DNA of 64,000 nucleotides from Bettongia penicillata ogilbyi (GCA_023548195.1 JAJHZJ010000121.1:2356220-2420219), one strand, 5' to 3'. Shown: positions 10,370-21,518, counted from the stretch's first letter. Made by a program: numbers and translations. The notes: generated by a model from the letters alone, not told the origin.

Positions 10370-10900
10370 TCATCAACTAGCCTCTAAGGCACTATTCCAC
10401 CTTGTTCAATGAATTCAATCCAAATTTGTTTTTCCTCTCCACGCCGTCTCTTGAACTCATCCTTAATAACCTTAAATATACCTAATGATGTACTCATCTG
10501 ATACTCCCACCTCACAGACCCTAAACCTCCCCAGTTCTACCGATCAGCTGTCATTAATTAACCTTGTCCTCACTCCATTTCCCCCTCTCCAGTTTGGTGT
10601 TCCCTTTCTCTAATGACAATTTATTTATCTGTCTTATTTCTCTGCCCACTACACCCAACAAATCTTTTTCCTGAATCATTAAAACATTCAGTCAACTCCA
10701 ATTTACTACGTCCATTAGTCACCTTTGGACTGTATTTGACTCACTATTCAGTCACTTCAATGATAGCCTGCGTAATATCCTAGATTCCCCTCAACCCTTT
10801 AACCTTGCACTGTGTCTGTCATGTCAGTACTGAACCCTGGATTATCTTCACCATCTGCTTTATGCAGTCCTGTCCTGGACTACAGAGCACACAAGGAAAA
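10370..10900 (+). mobile_element. LINE-like upstream region, probably L2-related
   Basis: The stretch is long and pyrimidine-rich ('cctagattcccctcaaccct', 'tggattatcttcaccatctg') with blocks I associate with the region before the L2 reverse transcriptase. A similar style recurs at 50530-50711, where real RT sequence follows. The assignment is tentative. Confidence 0.4.
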
Positions 10901-10984
10901 GTCTCCTACAAATTCTCACTTGGTCTCCTACAAATTATCCCTCCGGTCCTTTTCTCACTCTTCTTCAAATATCTAAATTTGAAC

Positions 10985-11405
10985 TTTTATTTGGGGCCAA
11001 TGTCCCACATCACTTCCTCTGTGAAGCTTTCTCTGATTACCTTGAATCAACAAGTACCTTTCTTTTCCAATGGATTTTATTTTTGTAGGCAATGAAGGTG
11101 AAGTAACTTGTCCAGGGTCACACAGCTAGTAAGTATCTGAGGCCAGATTTGAACTCAGGAAGTCTTGACTCCATTACCTGTTACTACGCACTGCACCACC
11201 TAGATGCTCTTATAAGTTTTCCTATAACATTTATTAACAGAATCAGTCTTCTCACTCATTATCACATCCCATAATAATGTCATTTATCTTTTCACAAATA
11301 CATCAGCTTCGATTCTAGGCTACTAGAGGAAAGGGAGCTATTTATAGGTCTCTGTGTCTATCACTGTAAAGAATGTGTGTTCAATAAATACTCAATGACT
11401 TCTGT
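10985..11405 (+). mobile_element. LINE-2 3' end interrupted by a MIR-type SINE
   Basis: L2 sequence 'gtgaagctttctctgattac' breaks near 11075, resumes near 11214 and ends 'tgttcaataaatactcaatg'. The 11080-11213 insert has 'tccagggtcacacagctagt', 'ccagatttgaactcagg' and 'cactgcaccacctagatgct', the core and 3' part of a CORE-SINE. Confidence 0.75.
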
Positions 11406-11940
11406 GACACGTGGTTGAAGGGATCAATGGGAATCAAAATTTCTTTTAGTACAGTACACATGGTAAAGTCTGTACTATGAATTTGCTGGGGCGTGTTTTT
11501 ATTGTTATTATAAATCTGATCTGCAACATCTGGTATTATTTGCGACCATGAGCAGTCCGTAAGTCTGCAGGACAACACCCTATTCAAAAAGAACCATCCC
11601 ATCTGTGATTGCTACATGCCAAGTTGGTCTGTCTGCATACGCTGTTTCTCAGCCAATCGCATCTGTTCTGTATCAGCTGAAGTCATGATGCATCTTGGGG
11701 AAATATTTCTTCTGCCCCCTTTGGCTCATCCTGTGATAACTGCTTAAGCAAACCAAGGTCAATCATGTTCTACGATAGAGATGTTAACACTGCCTAAACA
11801 GGCCATTTGCCATATACCTGGCAATGTCAGTGGATGTTAGAATGTCAACTCATACATCAACCTCAGTTTGTACGGATATGGCACTTTAAGGTCTAAGAAG
11901 CATTCCTCACAATGAAGCACATAGCACAAGGAATTGTATT
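11406..11940. other. Repeat-free intronic block
   Basis: About 530 bp show no SINE, LINE or simple-repeat signature. That makes it one of the longer plain stretches in the inferred DOCK9 intron. No coding frame of note is present. Confidence 0.5.
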
Positions 11941-11944
11941 CTTG

Positions 11945-12080
11945 TCTCGTAGCTAAGGAAAGTTTAGTGATGTTTAGTGAAAGCAAATGTCCAAGGTCAC
12001 ATAACTACAAAGAAACAGAGAAAGATCTGAATGAGTCTCCAAACTCCAAATCCTAGCTCTTTTCTCTTGCGCCATCATAA
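11945..12080 (+). mobile_element. MIR fragment
   Basis: 'tgtccaaggtcacataact' and 'ccaaatcctagctcttttct' match the MIR core and 3' part. Confidence 0.6.
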
Positions 12081-12198
12081 AGGTAATGAAACTGCCTAAG
12101 AAGAAAGATGGGCCCTATATTACAGGTCTCAATACCACACAATTATATAAAAGTCATCACTTTATACTGTAAATAATTTGGGGGAAAAAAGCCTTGAA

Positions 12199-12424
12199 TT
12201 TTGACCACAAGAAGCTGTACACCAACCTGAGAATTTAAAAAAAAAAGGTGTTAAATTAAGAAGTGATTGGAACGTGTTGATGAGTAGTGGAAGAAAGCAC
12301 TAAACTGGTATCTAAGTTGTTTGATTCTTTGAAATTTGCTGCTATTAAATATTTTATAAAACAAGTGACTAATGAGTTGAGTTAATGTTTAAACCACAGT
12401 ATCAAATAAAGCCTTATTAAAAAA
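12199..12424 (+). pseudogene. Processed retrocopy of an unidentified transcript
   Basis: An identical 14-bp direct repeat, 'aaaaaagccttgaa', flanks the segment at 12185-12198 and 12425-12438. The insert ends with an 'aataaa' signal at about 12407-12412 and, a few bases on, an A-run. A TSD with an A-rich target and a poly(A) tail after a polyadenylation signal is the L1-mediated retrocopy pattern. It matches none of the SINE or LINE types in the window. A short frame ending in '...KKLYTNLRI' then a stop lies at the 5' end but matches no protein I know, so it may be 3' UTR only. Strong 5' truncation is likely. Confidence 0.72.
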
Positions 12425-12489
12425 AAAAAAGCCTTGAACTACAAGGAACCAGGAAGTGTTCAATCAAAATAGCAAGTATCTCTCTGCAA

Positions 12490-12828
12490 CACAAAGAGAC
12501 AGAAAAAGGTAGATGTCCTTCAATTGGGGAACGACTAAATATACAGCAGTTCATTCATGGAATGGATTACTACTGCATGATAAAGATGAGGAATACAGAG
12601 AAACACATGAAGATGTACATGAACTGAATCAAAGCCACTACAGCAAAATAAATGGAAAAAATTGGGGGGTGGGAGGATCTGGATGATGCATAATTACCAA
12701 GCTTTGTCCCAAAGAATAGATGAAAAAATTATTTCCAGAAGCAGGGTTTGTGGAACATGGTATATACTGTGATACTCAGTTGCTATGATTTTGCTGAAAT
12801 GCTTTTTTAACCTCTACTTCTACTGTTT
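12490..12828 (+). mobile_element. L1 ORF2 end and 3' UTR fragment
   Basis: 'gatgtccttcaattggggaa', 'catggaatggattactactg' and 'catgaagatgtacatgaact' follow the order of the L1 ORF2 terminus and 3' UTR. The copy probably continues at about 13050-13160 beyond the MAR1 insertion. Confidence 0.75.
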
Positions 12829-13050
12829 GGGCAGCAAGGTGGTAAAGTATTGGCCTGGAATCAGGAAAACTCTTCTTTCTGAGTCCAAATTTGGCCTCAG
12901 GCTATGCGACCCTGGGCAAGTCACTTAGCCCTGTTTGCCTCAGTTTCCTCATCTGTAAAATGAGCTGGAGAAGGAAATGGCAAATCATTCCAGTATCTTT
13001 GCCAAGAAAACCTTAAATGACGTCAGAAAGGATAAAACATTTGAAGAACA
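12829..13050 (+). mobile_element. MAR1-type SINE, near full length
   Basis: The head is 'gggcagcaaggtggtaaagt'. The B box is 'gagtccaaatttgg' and the core 'gcgaccctgggcaagtcact'. Then come 'cagtttcctcatctgtaaaa', 'tgagctggagaaggaaatgg', 'ttccagtatctttgccaaga' and a decayed 'gtcac..agttggac' tail. It sits inside the L1 fragment. Confidence 0.9.
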
Positions 13051-13212
13051 ATATCCTACTCTTTGTTACAGATACTAGGTCTCTGCACAGAGAATGAGAA
13101 GGGATATTTTTGGAAATAAAGATGATATAAAAGCAAAATATACAATGAAAAAATTTTTAAGATGTGTAAGAAAAATCAAATTGAAATAAAATAAAGTGAC
13201 AGGTAATATTAT

Positions 13213-13815
13213 GACTGTTCAATCACCATTCATTGACGCTCTGCCATTTTCTTGGTAAATATGCCTACCACACTATAAGACATCATATGAAAAGTAAAAG
13301 CCATGGTCACTTCCCCTGAAGAGCTTACTATCAAAACAAGTTATTGTCTCTTCCCTTTCATTACCAAACTCTTAAAAAAAAAAAACCTTTCATTTATATC
13401 CTCATCTCCTACGCCCCTCTCTGCTCATTAGTGTGAAAACCTCACCATCGTGAGAAGATCCCATAAGCCTTGGTACTACACCTCACACTACCCTCTGTCC
13501 TTCTGATTGGATGGTGGAGATATGAACTCCAAAATCTCCATTTAAAAAGAGAATTCTGCTCAAAGTATCTCTCACCTACACTTTGTACAAAATACCGTAC
13601 TCTGAGTCTTCTTTGACTTTTCCACCATTCCCCACCCCTCATTGCCTTCCCCAAACCCATCCCTATTCAGCTTTCTTTCTAATGTGGTCTTCCACCATTA
13701 GACTGTAATCTCCTTAAGGTCAGAAACTGTCTTTCTTTTTTATATTAGTATCCCCAGCATTCCTCAAAGTGTCTGGCACATAGTAAATATTTAGGAAATG
13801 CTGACTAATCGATTG
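13213..13815 (+). repeat. Composite repeat C, copy 1 (with L2-like tail)
   Basis: About 600 bp are co-linear with 59748-60398: 'tgttcaatcaccattcattg', 'ttcccctgaagagcttacta', 'ccaaactcttaaaaaaaa', 'ccttggtac', 'ctaccctctgtcc' and an L2-type end ('ctggcacatagtaaatattt'). The two copies are in the same orientation 46.5 kb apart. The class is unknown to me. Confidence 0.7.
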
Positions 13816-13839
13816 ACTTCTTAATTCCTTGCCATCAAG

Positions 13840-14260
13840 TGTCTGATGCCAACACTAAACCCAAGGTTATCGACTGCTAAATTCAGTAATGTCTCCAACT
13901 TAACTTTTAGGCTTATTTCATATTACTTCCCTTTACACATTCTATATATAATCCTGCCAAATTGGCATACTTGCTGTTCTCTGTACAGGAGATTCCATTT
14001 CCTTTCTCCAAGACTTAGGAAAGATTTTCCTCTTGCAATATATCTAAAATGCTCTCCATCCTTACTTCTTCCTCTTGGAATCTCTAGTATCCTTCAAGAC
14101 TTAGCTCAGAAGCTACACAAGACTTTCCATGTTCTGTTCAACAGCTGACTTCCTATCTACTCTCCAAAAAAATTACCATTATCTATTTTGTATGTACTCT
14201 GTGTACATGTTTTCCCTCAGTTAAAATAAAGTTCTTCCAGTGGAGAAACTAATTTCTTTT
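13840..14260 (+). mobile_element. LINE-2 3' portion
   Basis: 'tcttcctcttggaatctcta', 'gtatccttcaagacttagct' and 'gttttccctcag' follow the L2 3' UTR. The element is worn and its tail is unclear. Confidence 0.65.
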
Positions 14261-14559
14261 TCTTTTTTTTTTTGGTCTTTATCCCAACCTCTAGTAAATG
14301 TCTTGAAAACAATTCTAGCTTCAATTAAAGCTAGATAAGGAGGCAGGACAAATATATAAGAAACAACTTGAACATGTAAGCAAGTTTATTATAATATAAT
14401 CCAAATTGCTGACAAAAAGATGAGAAAAATGTAAAGTAAGAAAACTATCAGGATGGGCTTCTTCGGTAAAGGCTTCTTGGAAAAGTCAAGTCCGTGAACT
14501 AACTGAAAAAGAAAGAAATGTATAAAGAAAAACACTACATGTGATGACTTGCTTAGTAG

Positions 14560-14755
14560 TTTAAGTCTTGCTGACTCTTCGGGACCCCATTTTGGGGTTT
14601 TCTTGGCACAGATTCTGGGGTGGTTGGTCATTTCCTTCTCCAGCTCATTTTATAAATGAGGAAATTGAGGCAAACAGAGTCACACAGTAAGTGTCTGAGG
14701 TCAGATTTGAACTCATGAAGATGAGTCTTTCTGACCTCAGGTTCAGTGCTCTGAA
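14560..14755 (-). mobile_element. MAR1-type SINE (antisense)
   Basis: 'cattttggggttttcttggc', 'catttccttctccagctcat' and 'gtctgaggtcagatttgaac' are MAR1 read backwards. It forms the left part of composite repeat D (14560-15070), which recurs at 31048-31572. Confidence 0.85.
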
Positions 14756-15070
14756 GTCCTGGCATGGGCTTCCTCCTAATTTCCACCTCTTAGAATCTCC
14801 AGTTTCCTTTGAGACTTAGGCTCACGAATCATCTTCAACGTGAAGCTTTTCCTAATACCACCCTCTCTGCCCCCCCTCTAAACTAGAACTCTCTAGAACT
14901 CTCCCTCTAAAAATTACTTTCTACTTATTTTGTTATTTGTAACACAAACTTGTCTACCTCAGGGTGTTTCTGTGAGGATGGATCTCCAGGAGCATTCTAG
15001 GGAAGAGCTGACCCTCCTTGGCTCACTTCTGGGAACACATGTTTAGCAGTGAGAGATTTGGTGCTCTGGG
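14756..15070 (+). repeat. Composite repeat D, copy 1 (L2-like part plus unknown)
   Basis: 'cacctcttagaatctccagt', 'cgtgaagcttttccta' and 'attttgttatttgtaacaca' look L2-derived. The next ~120 bp, with 'gagctgaccctccttggctc' and 'ttggtgctctggg', match no family I know. All of it is co-linear with 31275-31572. Confidence 0.7.
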
Positions 15071-15330
15071 ATGACCTCGTGACCATGTGTGCACTGTCCT
15101 AATAACTCTTCTAAGAGCCATGTTTTCTGGCAAGTCAGGATAGGACTTAGGATTATCTTCCTGTCAATGGTCATTTTCTTCTCTGTAGACTTGCCCTGAA
15201 AATGTATTTCTCATGATCACTGTTCAAGTCAGCTATGCTCTGACAGCACATGGGTGTGATGCCATGTGCAAACAGCTACAATAAGTACCAGGGAGGAGGA
15301 ATCTCATTCCCATGCTCACAGGAGTTCCAA

Positions 15331-15358
15331 AGAGAAAGAAAGGGAGAGAGAAAGACAC

Positions 15359-15447
<89 letters not shown>

Positions 15448-15448
15448 C

Positions 15449-15511
<63 letters not shown>
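15331..15511. repeat. (GA)n microsatellite with (ACAGAG) interruptions
   Basis: A long AG-dinucleotide array carries several ACAGAG blocks. Arg/Glu and Ser/Leu frames across it are by-products of the repeat. Confidence 0.97.
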
Positions 15512-16619
15512 CCAGCAATGTAAATAACTACAAAGCAATAGAAACTGAATACTGAAAAATTATAATGGCCAAACTTGGCTCCAAAGAAAAGATAGAGTCT
15601 CCTTGAAACAGGTGTGGGGGATGGGGCGGCCAACAAGGGTGCAACAATGTATATAACATCAGACTTGGGAGGAATGTGGGGTAGTTTTGCAGAATTTTTT
15701 TTTAATTCTGTAATAAGAGATGGCTCCCTGAGAGGAGTAGTTAGAGGGATATATTGGGAAATGTTGGTAATGTAAAATAAAGAATATTAATAAATATTTA
15801 ACTTTTCAAAGGACTGGGAAAAAGAGCCAAGTCTTGTGCCAGATCTCCAAATGAGCTATTATTCCAGAAAGCAGGGGAATAAGATAAATGATAAAGCACA
15901 CAGTAAGTCCTTAATAAATGACTGCTGACTTATGGCACATTGTAGTATAGCTATAATGCTATGAAATGTTTGATAATCACAAGGAGTGCATTTCAAAAAG
16001 GGCTGTAAGTGCCATTCTGAATTGAGCTTTGAACTAAAAGGCAGAGGAATCAATCCCTCTGAAGGTTATCAAGCAAAAGAATGACAGATTTTTTTAAAGA
16101 TATCTAAGAAGTATTATCCTAAGGCAGCTATACATCAAAAAAAAAAAATAGGGAAGAGAGAAGAAGCAAGAAAATTAGGCTGCAGACATAAGTTCACTGA
16201 AAAGCAGTCAAATGTAAAGTTGCAGAAACCTACAACATGGTAACAAAACAATAGGGGGAAATGATACATCTATGAATTTTTTTTTTCCAGAGAACGAATC
16301 ATCAGGACGTAGTGATTTGTGGATGTTGCCAAAAGTGAATGAATAAAGTATGTAACTACAAGCTTAGGAGCCTGGGGCACCAGTAGGATAACTGTGCTAA
16401 TAGCATTAATGGAGATATTGGCCAAGCAGGAATGGTATAATAGTTTTAAATTTCAGAAGTCAGTGAAAAATCCAAGTAGGGATAATAAGCCTTTTAGTAG
16501 TAAGAAATGTGAAACTAGATACAGGGTTAGATATTGTTGATTTTTTTAGTTTTATTTTTAATTTACGGAATAAAATAAGCTAGTACCTATAGAAAGAGAA
16601 TGAGTCCTTGATTCTCCCT
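15512..16619. other. Intronic sequence with weak L1-like debris
   Basis: Bases 15650-15800 ('taataagagatggctccctg', 'aataaagaatattaataaat') resemble a marsupial L1 3' UTR variant at low confidence. Bases 15895-15930 look like an L2-tail scrap. The rest has nothing recognisable. Confidence 0.35.
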
Positions 16620-17215
16620 CTCATAACACAGTACATGAAGCTCACTGTCACCAATATTATTCAATACAATACTGGAAACGGTAGCAATAGCAATAAGAGA
16701 AAAAAAAAGAAATAGAAGAAATCAGAATATGGAATGCGGGAATAAAACTATCTCTTTTTACAGACAATAGGATGAAATACTTGGAAAATCTCAAAGACAA
16801 CTAAAAAGTTGAAACAATTAAAAATTTTAGGAAAGTAGCAGGATATAAAGTAAACGCACATAAATCTTCATCATTCCTATAAGTCACAAATGAAACTCTG
16901 CAAAAAGAGATAATAAAAAATAACCCATTTAAAATAAGTCTAGACAGTATAAAACACCTGGGAGTATACTTGCCAAAACAAACCCATGAACTATGTAAAT
17001 AAAATTATAGAAAGTTTTATACAAATAAAATCAGATTTAAATAACTGGAGAAATATTCATTATTTAGGAGTAGGCAGGGTTAATATAATAAAAATGACAA
17101 ATTTACCCAAAATGATTTATATATTCAATGCCATCCCAATTCAATTACCAAAACAAATTTTTATTGAATTAGGAAAAAAATAACAAAATTCATTTGGAAA
17201 AATAAAAAGTTAAAA
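16620..17215 (+). mobile_element. L1 ORF2 fragment (reverse transcriptase region)
   Basis: 'ctcactgtcaccaatattat' codes the conserved PLSP-LF stretch of the L1 reverse transcriptase. 'ctctttttacagacaatagg' stands where the FADD active-site motif should be and reads F-T-D-N, so the site is destroyed. Downstream, 16986-17183 stays open and reads 'LNNWRNIHYLGVGRVNIIKM', 'LPKMIYIFNAIPIQLP', as in L1 ORF2p. Both ends of the element are missing. Confidence 0.92.
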
Positions 17216-17364
17216 ATAAAGAAAGAAATAATGGTTATGTTGATTTTGATAACATCCTTATAGAAGCACCAGCTAAAGCTGTGATGCAGCTCCGGGTGGA
17301 AAGGGCCAAAGTCAGAGAGAATGCCAGCGATGAGCACCCTGGGAAAAAGAGAAACAGCCAAGGA

Positions 17365-17712
17365 AAGAGAAAATACGAGAACATGCTCTCCGGGCATTTT
17401 CACTGGCTCTCCTCCAAGTCTGGAATTCTCTCCCTCCTCTTCTCTACTTCTTGGCTTTCTTCAAGTCTCCGTTAAAGTCCCACCTTCTGCAAAAAGCCTT
17501 CTCTCATCTCCTTTAATCTCAGTGACTTCCCACGGAGAGCATCTCCACTTCATCCTTGTAGATATCATGTTTGTGCACCATGGTTTGCATCTGGCTCTCT
17601 CCTCTGGGGCTGTCAGCTCCCTGACAGCTGTTTGCTTTCCTTTGTACACTCAGCATTTAGCCCTGTACCTGGCACACAGCGGGAACTTAATAAATGCTTA
17701 ACTACGATACTC
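17365..17712 (+). mobile_element. LINE-2 3' end
   Basis: 'ctccgggcattttcactggc', 'ttctctacttcttggctttc', 'aaagtcccaccttctgcaaa', 'gccctgtacctggcacacag' and 'gggaacttaataaatgctta' give the L2 3' UTR and tail in full order. The open frames here are not genes. Confidence 0.92.
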
Positions 17713-18419
17713 ATTTAGTATTGGTGGTGAATGCCAGATGCTGCTGGGGCTCTTTTGTTTGTTTGGTGTTTAATAACAACCACAGGCAAGTGTGGTAGAA
17801 GCCCAGGGAAGAGATTTTTGAGCAAAAGGAGACAGTTTATATCTGTAGTACCAAGCACAACAGAAAGTTTGAAAAGGATCAAAATTGTGAAGTGACTACA
17901 GGGTGTTCCTCACTTGCAAATCTAGATTTTAAAAATCTTAACATTTTTCATGATCTACCCTTGTATGCTGAATTTTTAAAGTGGCTTATACCTAAAAACC
18001 AGACTGGGGGCCAGAACTTTAATAAAAGACTCTACATACAAGAATTCTAACTCTTTTTCTTATTTATAAGTCATAAACTACAGAAGCTCCACGTAAAAGA
18101 GCAAACAGGAAGAGAATGAGTCCTTAATTAAGAATATCCCCAAAACTTGTGATTTTTTTTTTTAATCCTGAAAGAACAGAGAGAAAAGGGAATTTGGTAA
18201 TACTAATATAAAGCTGCAGAATCACCAAATTCAGTCCTTAAAGCACTGAGATACCGGGTAGAGAACTAAGCCTCTCTAATTGCTTCCTTTGCTTTTATAG
18301 TTAACCCATAAAGTTGAATTACTTCACAACATAGTTTAAAACAGACAAAACTGCATCCAAATGCATGTCAAAAGTTGAGAGTCTTTGAAATAGTTACTGG
18401 CAATTTCCTTCTTTAATAG
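17713..18419. other. Intronic sequence, nothing recognised
   Basis: About 700 bp have no identifiable repeat or coding signal apart from short A- and T-runs. Confidence 0.45.
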
Positions 18420-18660
18420 CAGTGATTCTCAATTATCTAAAGTCCTTGGACAAAGGATCCATGAACAGATTTCAGGGGCTCTATGAACTTGGATGGGGGG
18501 AAATTATATCTTTATTTCAATATAATGTTTTCCTTGTAATCTTATGTATTTTATTGTATGAATCTAAAACTATTCTAAGGAATTCATAGGTTTCATCACA
18601 CTGCCAAAGAGGCTCATGATATACACAAAAAAGTTAAGAATCCCTAACCTAAGGTCCATA
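18420..18660 (-). repeat. Family B repeat, copy 2 (antisense)
   Basis: 'taatcttatgtattttattg', 'aattcataggtttcatcaca', 'ctgccaaagaggctcatga' and 'aagttaagaatccctaacc' are the complement of the family B blocks at 40833-40975 and 2806-2945. Confidence 0.7.
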
Positions 18661-18907
18661 TAGAATACATATTATATTTTATATTTATATTTATTACATA
18701 GTGCATAATATATTTTGTTAATGAATTTTTAAAGAATCTTCTCTATTCTAAATGTTACACATAAGAGTTTAGACTACACATAATACACATATACCTTCAT
18801 GATGTTTTTCCACATATATAGTCTCATCTCTCAACTTCCTTTCCCATTATATCACCATGCTCTACAACCACTGTCTTTTAAAACATCAGCATGTATGCAT
18901 GGGTACA

Positions 18908-18945
18908 TACATACACACACACACACACACATACACACACACACT
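18908..18945. repeat. (CA)n microsatellite
   Basis: A short CA-dinucleotide run is interrupted by single ATACA units. Confidence 0.95.
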
Positions 18946-19236
18946 GAGCAAAGTATTCATTGTATAGAGTGGGATGTGAGTTTTTTTTTATTTTAGATCT
19001 ACAATTTTATCAATGTCAGAAACTCTCCATTTGAAAATATCTCGATCAACACAGACCAATAACTTGTTAGTAACTTCATAGTCCTAGAGAGCAGCTAGTT
19101 GCTGCCTGGGGTACTGAAAATTTAAGTGATTTGCCCATTGTCCCATAACTTAGGTGCGCCAGAGGCAAGATGCGAACCAAGATCTTCCTAACTACAGGCC
19201 ACTAGACCTTACTGTCTCTTCTATGTAAGCATATGT

Positions 19237-19474
19237 ATTGTGGATGCTCAGTCATTTCTGACTTTTTGTGACCCCATTTGGGGTGTTCTTAGCAAAGATA
19301 CTTAAGTGGCTTGTCATTTCCTTCTCCAGTTCATTTTACAGATAAAGAAACTGAGGCAAACCAGGTTAAGTGACTTGCCCAGGGTCATACAACTAGTAAG
19401 GGTGGATTTGAACTCAGTTCTTTCTGACTCCAGACCAGATGCTCTATCCACTGTATCACCTACCTGCCCATACA
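19237..19474 (-). mobile_element. MAR1-type SINE with perfect 11-bp TSD
   Basis: 'ttgtgaccccatttggggtg', 'catttccttctccagttcat', 'gtgacttgcccagggtcata' and 'tctatccactgtatcaccta' read as MAR1 backwards. 'taagcatatgt' flanks it at 19226-19236 and 19475-19485, which fixes both ends. Confidence 0.93.
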
Positions 19475-19864
19475 TAAGCATATGTGTACATCCACATATA
19501 AATGTCAAGAGGCACAGATATGGCTGCTTCCTTCCTTTTGTAAGTAGTGGTGTTGTAAACATAATTATTCCTACCCACAACAATTACATCAGCACAAGTC
19601 TTTTAAAAAATCAGCAGAGTAACATCATGTCTGCAAGAATCCTCATTATAGCCCATGCTCAGTCACATTTAAAATCACTGAAGTCAGTTTCCAGTCCTTC
19701 AGCATCAAGTCTTTGACCTGTAGAATTAGTCACTGACTACTTTGTATATAAAACTATATTTTGTTTTACACATTGTTTGAATTATATTTTTATCTACTTC
19801 TCTAAAAATGACTTTCATTTTCAGTTATAGAGGCAACAACAAAATTTCACATATAATAAAAAAA

Positions 19865-20110
19865 TGATAATAATAGCTAGCATTTACATACTGTTTTAAG
19901 ATTTGCAAAGCTCTTTACAGATACTATCTCACTTGATTCTCAAAATAACCCTAAGGCAGGTGCCATTATTTTTCCCATTTTACATGTGAAGAACAGGTGG
20001 GAGATCTCACTTGTAACTTCCCAGGGTTATATTAGTGTTTGATGTATAATTTGAACTCAGGTTTTCCTGACTCCACGTCTAGTATTCTATCCACTATACT
20101 ACCCACACCT
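19865..20110 (+). mobile_element. MIR-type CORE-SINE
   Basis: 'aatagctagcatttacatac', 'gatttgcaaagctctttaca', 'cattttacatgtgaagaaca' and 'attctatccactatactacc' span the whole element. Confidence 0.85.
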
Positions 20111-20194
20111 TAGTTATATAAGTAGCTAGGAGACAAGAAGCATGGTGTTGTTGATGTAGAGAGTCCAGGCACCTGAACTTGGACCCAGGATCTT

Positions 20195-20600
20195 TAGCTT
20201 ACTATCAGTGGTGCAGAAGGTAAAAACGCTAGGTCAGGAGTCAAGTGACAGCTGAGTTCAGATCCAGTCTCAGACACTTACTAGCTGTGTGACTCTGGGC
20301 AAGTCACTTAACCTTGGCATGCTTCAGTTTCTTCAGCTGTAAAATGGGGATAATGACAGCACCTAATACCTAGGGTTGTTATGAGACTCATTGTTATGTA
20401 AAGCCCTTAGCACAATGCCTGGTACATAAATATAAATACTTGTTTCAGTCCCCTTTCCTTCCCTACCTGTGGAAAAATCACTCCACTTCTATCCGTCTCA
20501 GTTTCCTCATTTGCAAAAGGAGGGAGCTGGCTAGAAGACCTTAAGCTCCCTTCTAGCTCTATATTTTTGAACCTACTGTATCCATACACATACACCTGGA
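20195..20600 (+). mobile_element. Two THER1/MIR-type SINE copies
   Basis: Bases 20195-20445 carry 'gagttcagatccagtctcag', 'tgtgactctgggcaagtcac' and the tail 'agcacaatgcctggtacata'. Bases 20455-20600 carry a second core and tail ('gtctcagtttcctcatttgc', 'cttctagctctatattttt'). Confidence 0.8.
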
Positions 20601-20604
20601 ACCA

Positions 20605-21204
20605 TTCCATCAATTTTCACTAACAAGGTTGGAAACCTAAGAGCTACTAATAACTACTCTTCACTCTCTCAAGGATATAATCTTGAGTGGGATTACAAAT
20701 CTTTCAGAAGCTTGACAGATATTTTCAATAGCCGAGCCCCCACAGGCATACTTCCCATTGATTATCAGTCAGATATTTAGAAAAAGTATTTATTGAGGGT
20801 GGCAATGTACTATTAAAAACAATATCCACAAGCCAAGCATTCTCTTCTTGCACATACAAGATCCCTGAGGAGACTGACTTCTAATAAAGCACATAGGTAG
20901 TAAGGAAAACATGCTAAGAAAATCTGTATCACAGTGCTTAGACAATGGGAGTCTTTTCCTTCCTTTTTACTCTTCACTGAGTTCCCTTTGGGTAAGACTA
21001 TCTCTTGGGTTCAGAGAATTGATGATTTTTCTAGAGTCCATAGCTTGCACTTCTCGCCCCCATCCAAACCCATCCCTCATGGAGTCCTGCTCCCAGAAGC
21101 TGTCTTTCCTCCATGTATATAGTTTTTCGGGGGGGGGGTGTTTCAACTCCTGATGCAGATGCCATCAACCACTGCTATTCCAAAGACACTGCAATGAAGT
21201 TTAT
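20605..21204. other. Intronic sequence, nothing recognised
   Basis: No element was identified. Overlapping short plus frames at 20911-21153 show no family resemblance. Confidence 0.45.
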
Positions 21205-21216
21205 ACTTTCTGACCT

Positions 21217-21518
21217 CGGGCAGCTAGGTGGTGCAGAGGATAGAGCACCAGTGCAGAGTCAGGAGGAGGACCTGAGTTCAAATCTCACCTCAGAGACTTG
21301 ACACTTACTAGCTGTGTGATCTTGGGCAAGTTATTTAACCCCAATTGCCTCATCCTGGGTCATCTCCAGTCATCCTGATGAATATCTGGTCACTGGATTC
21401 AGATGGCTCTGGAGGAGAAGTGAGGCTGGTGACCTGCACAGCCCTCCCTCGCTCAAAACAAAGTCAAGTGCAAGTCATGTCATTATAGGTCTTCTCTGGT
21501 AAAGAAGGATGAACACAC
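21217..21518 (+). mobile_element. tRNA-headed SINE with RTE-type tail, intact, 12-bp TSD
   Basis: The head 'gggcagctaggtggtgcaga', B box 'gagttcaaatctc' and core 'gtgtgatcttgggcaagtta' lead into 'accccaattgcctcatcctg'. The tail is long: 'cagatggctctggaggagaa', 'gtgaggctggtgacctgcac', 'agccctccctcgctcaaaac', ending 'gaaggatgaacacac'. A perfect 12-bp TSD, 'actttctgacct', lies at 21205-21216 and 21519-21530. The tail matches 29600-29795 and 63510-63700, and is the complement of part of 55235-55430. That is how a SINE mobilised by RTE/BovB-type LINEs should look. Confidence 0.93.

Noticed and set aside
12829..12960. tRNA gene suggested by A- and B-box-like motifs
   Set aside because: It is the tRNA-derived head of a MAR1 SINE; no cloverleaf is preserved. 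The same holds for the other SINE heads.
15233..15636. Ser/Leu and Arg/Glu repeat proteins
   Set aside because: They are translations of the (GA)n microsatellite. The same holds at 52749-53106 and 60525-60964.
17321..17701. 126-codon plus-strand frame
   Set aside because: It sits wholly in an L2 3' UTR and tail.
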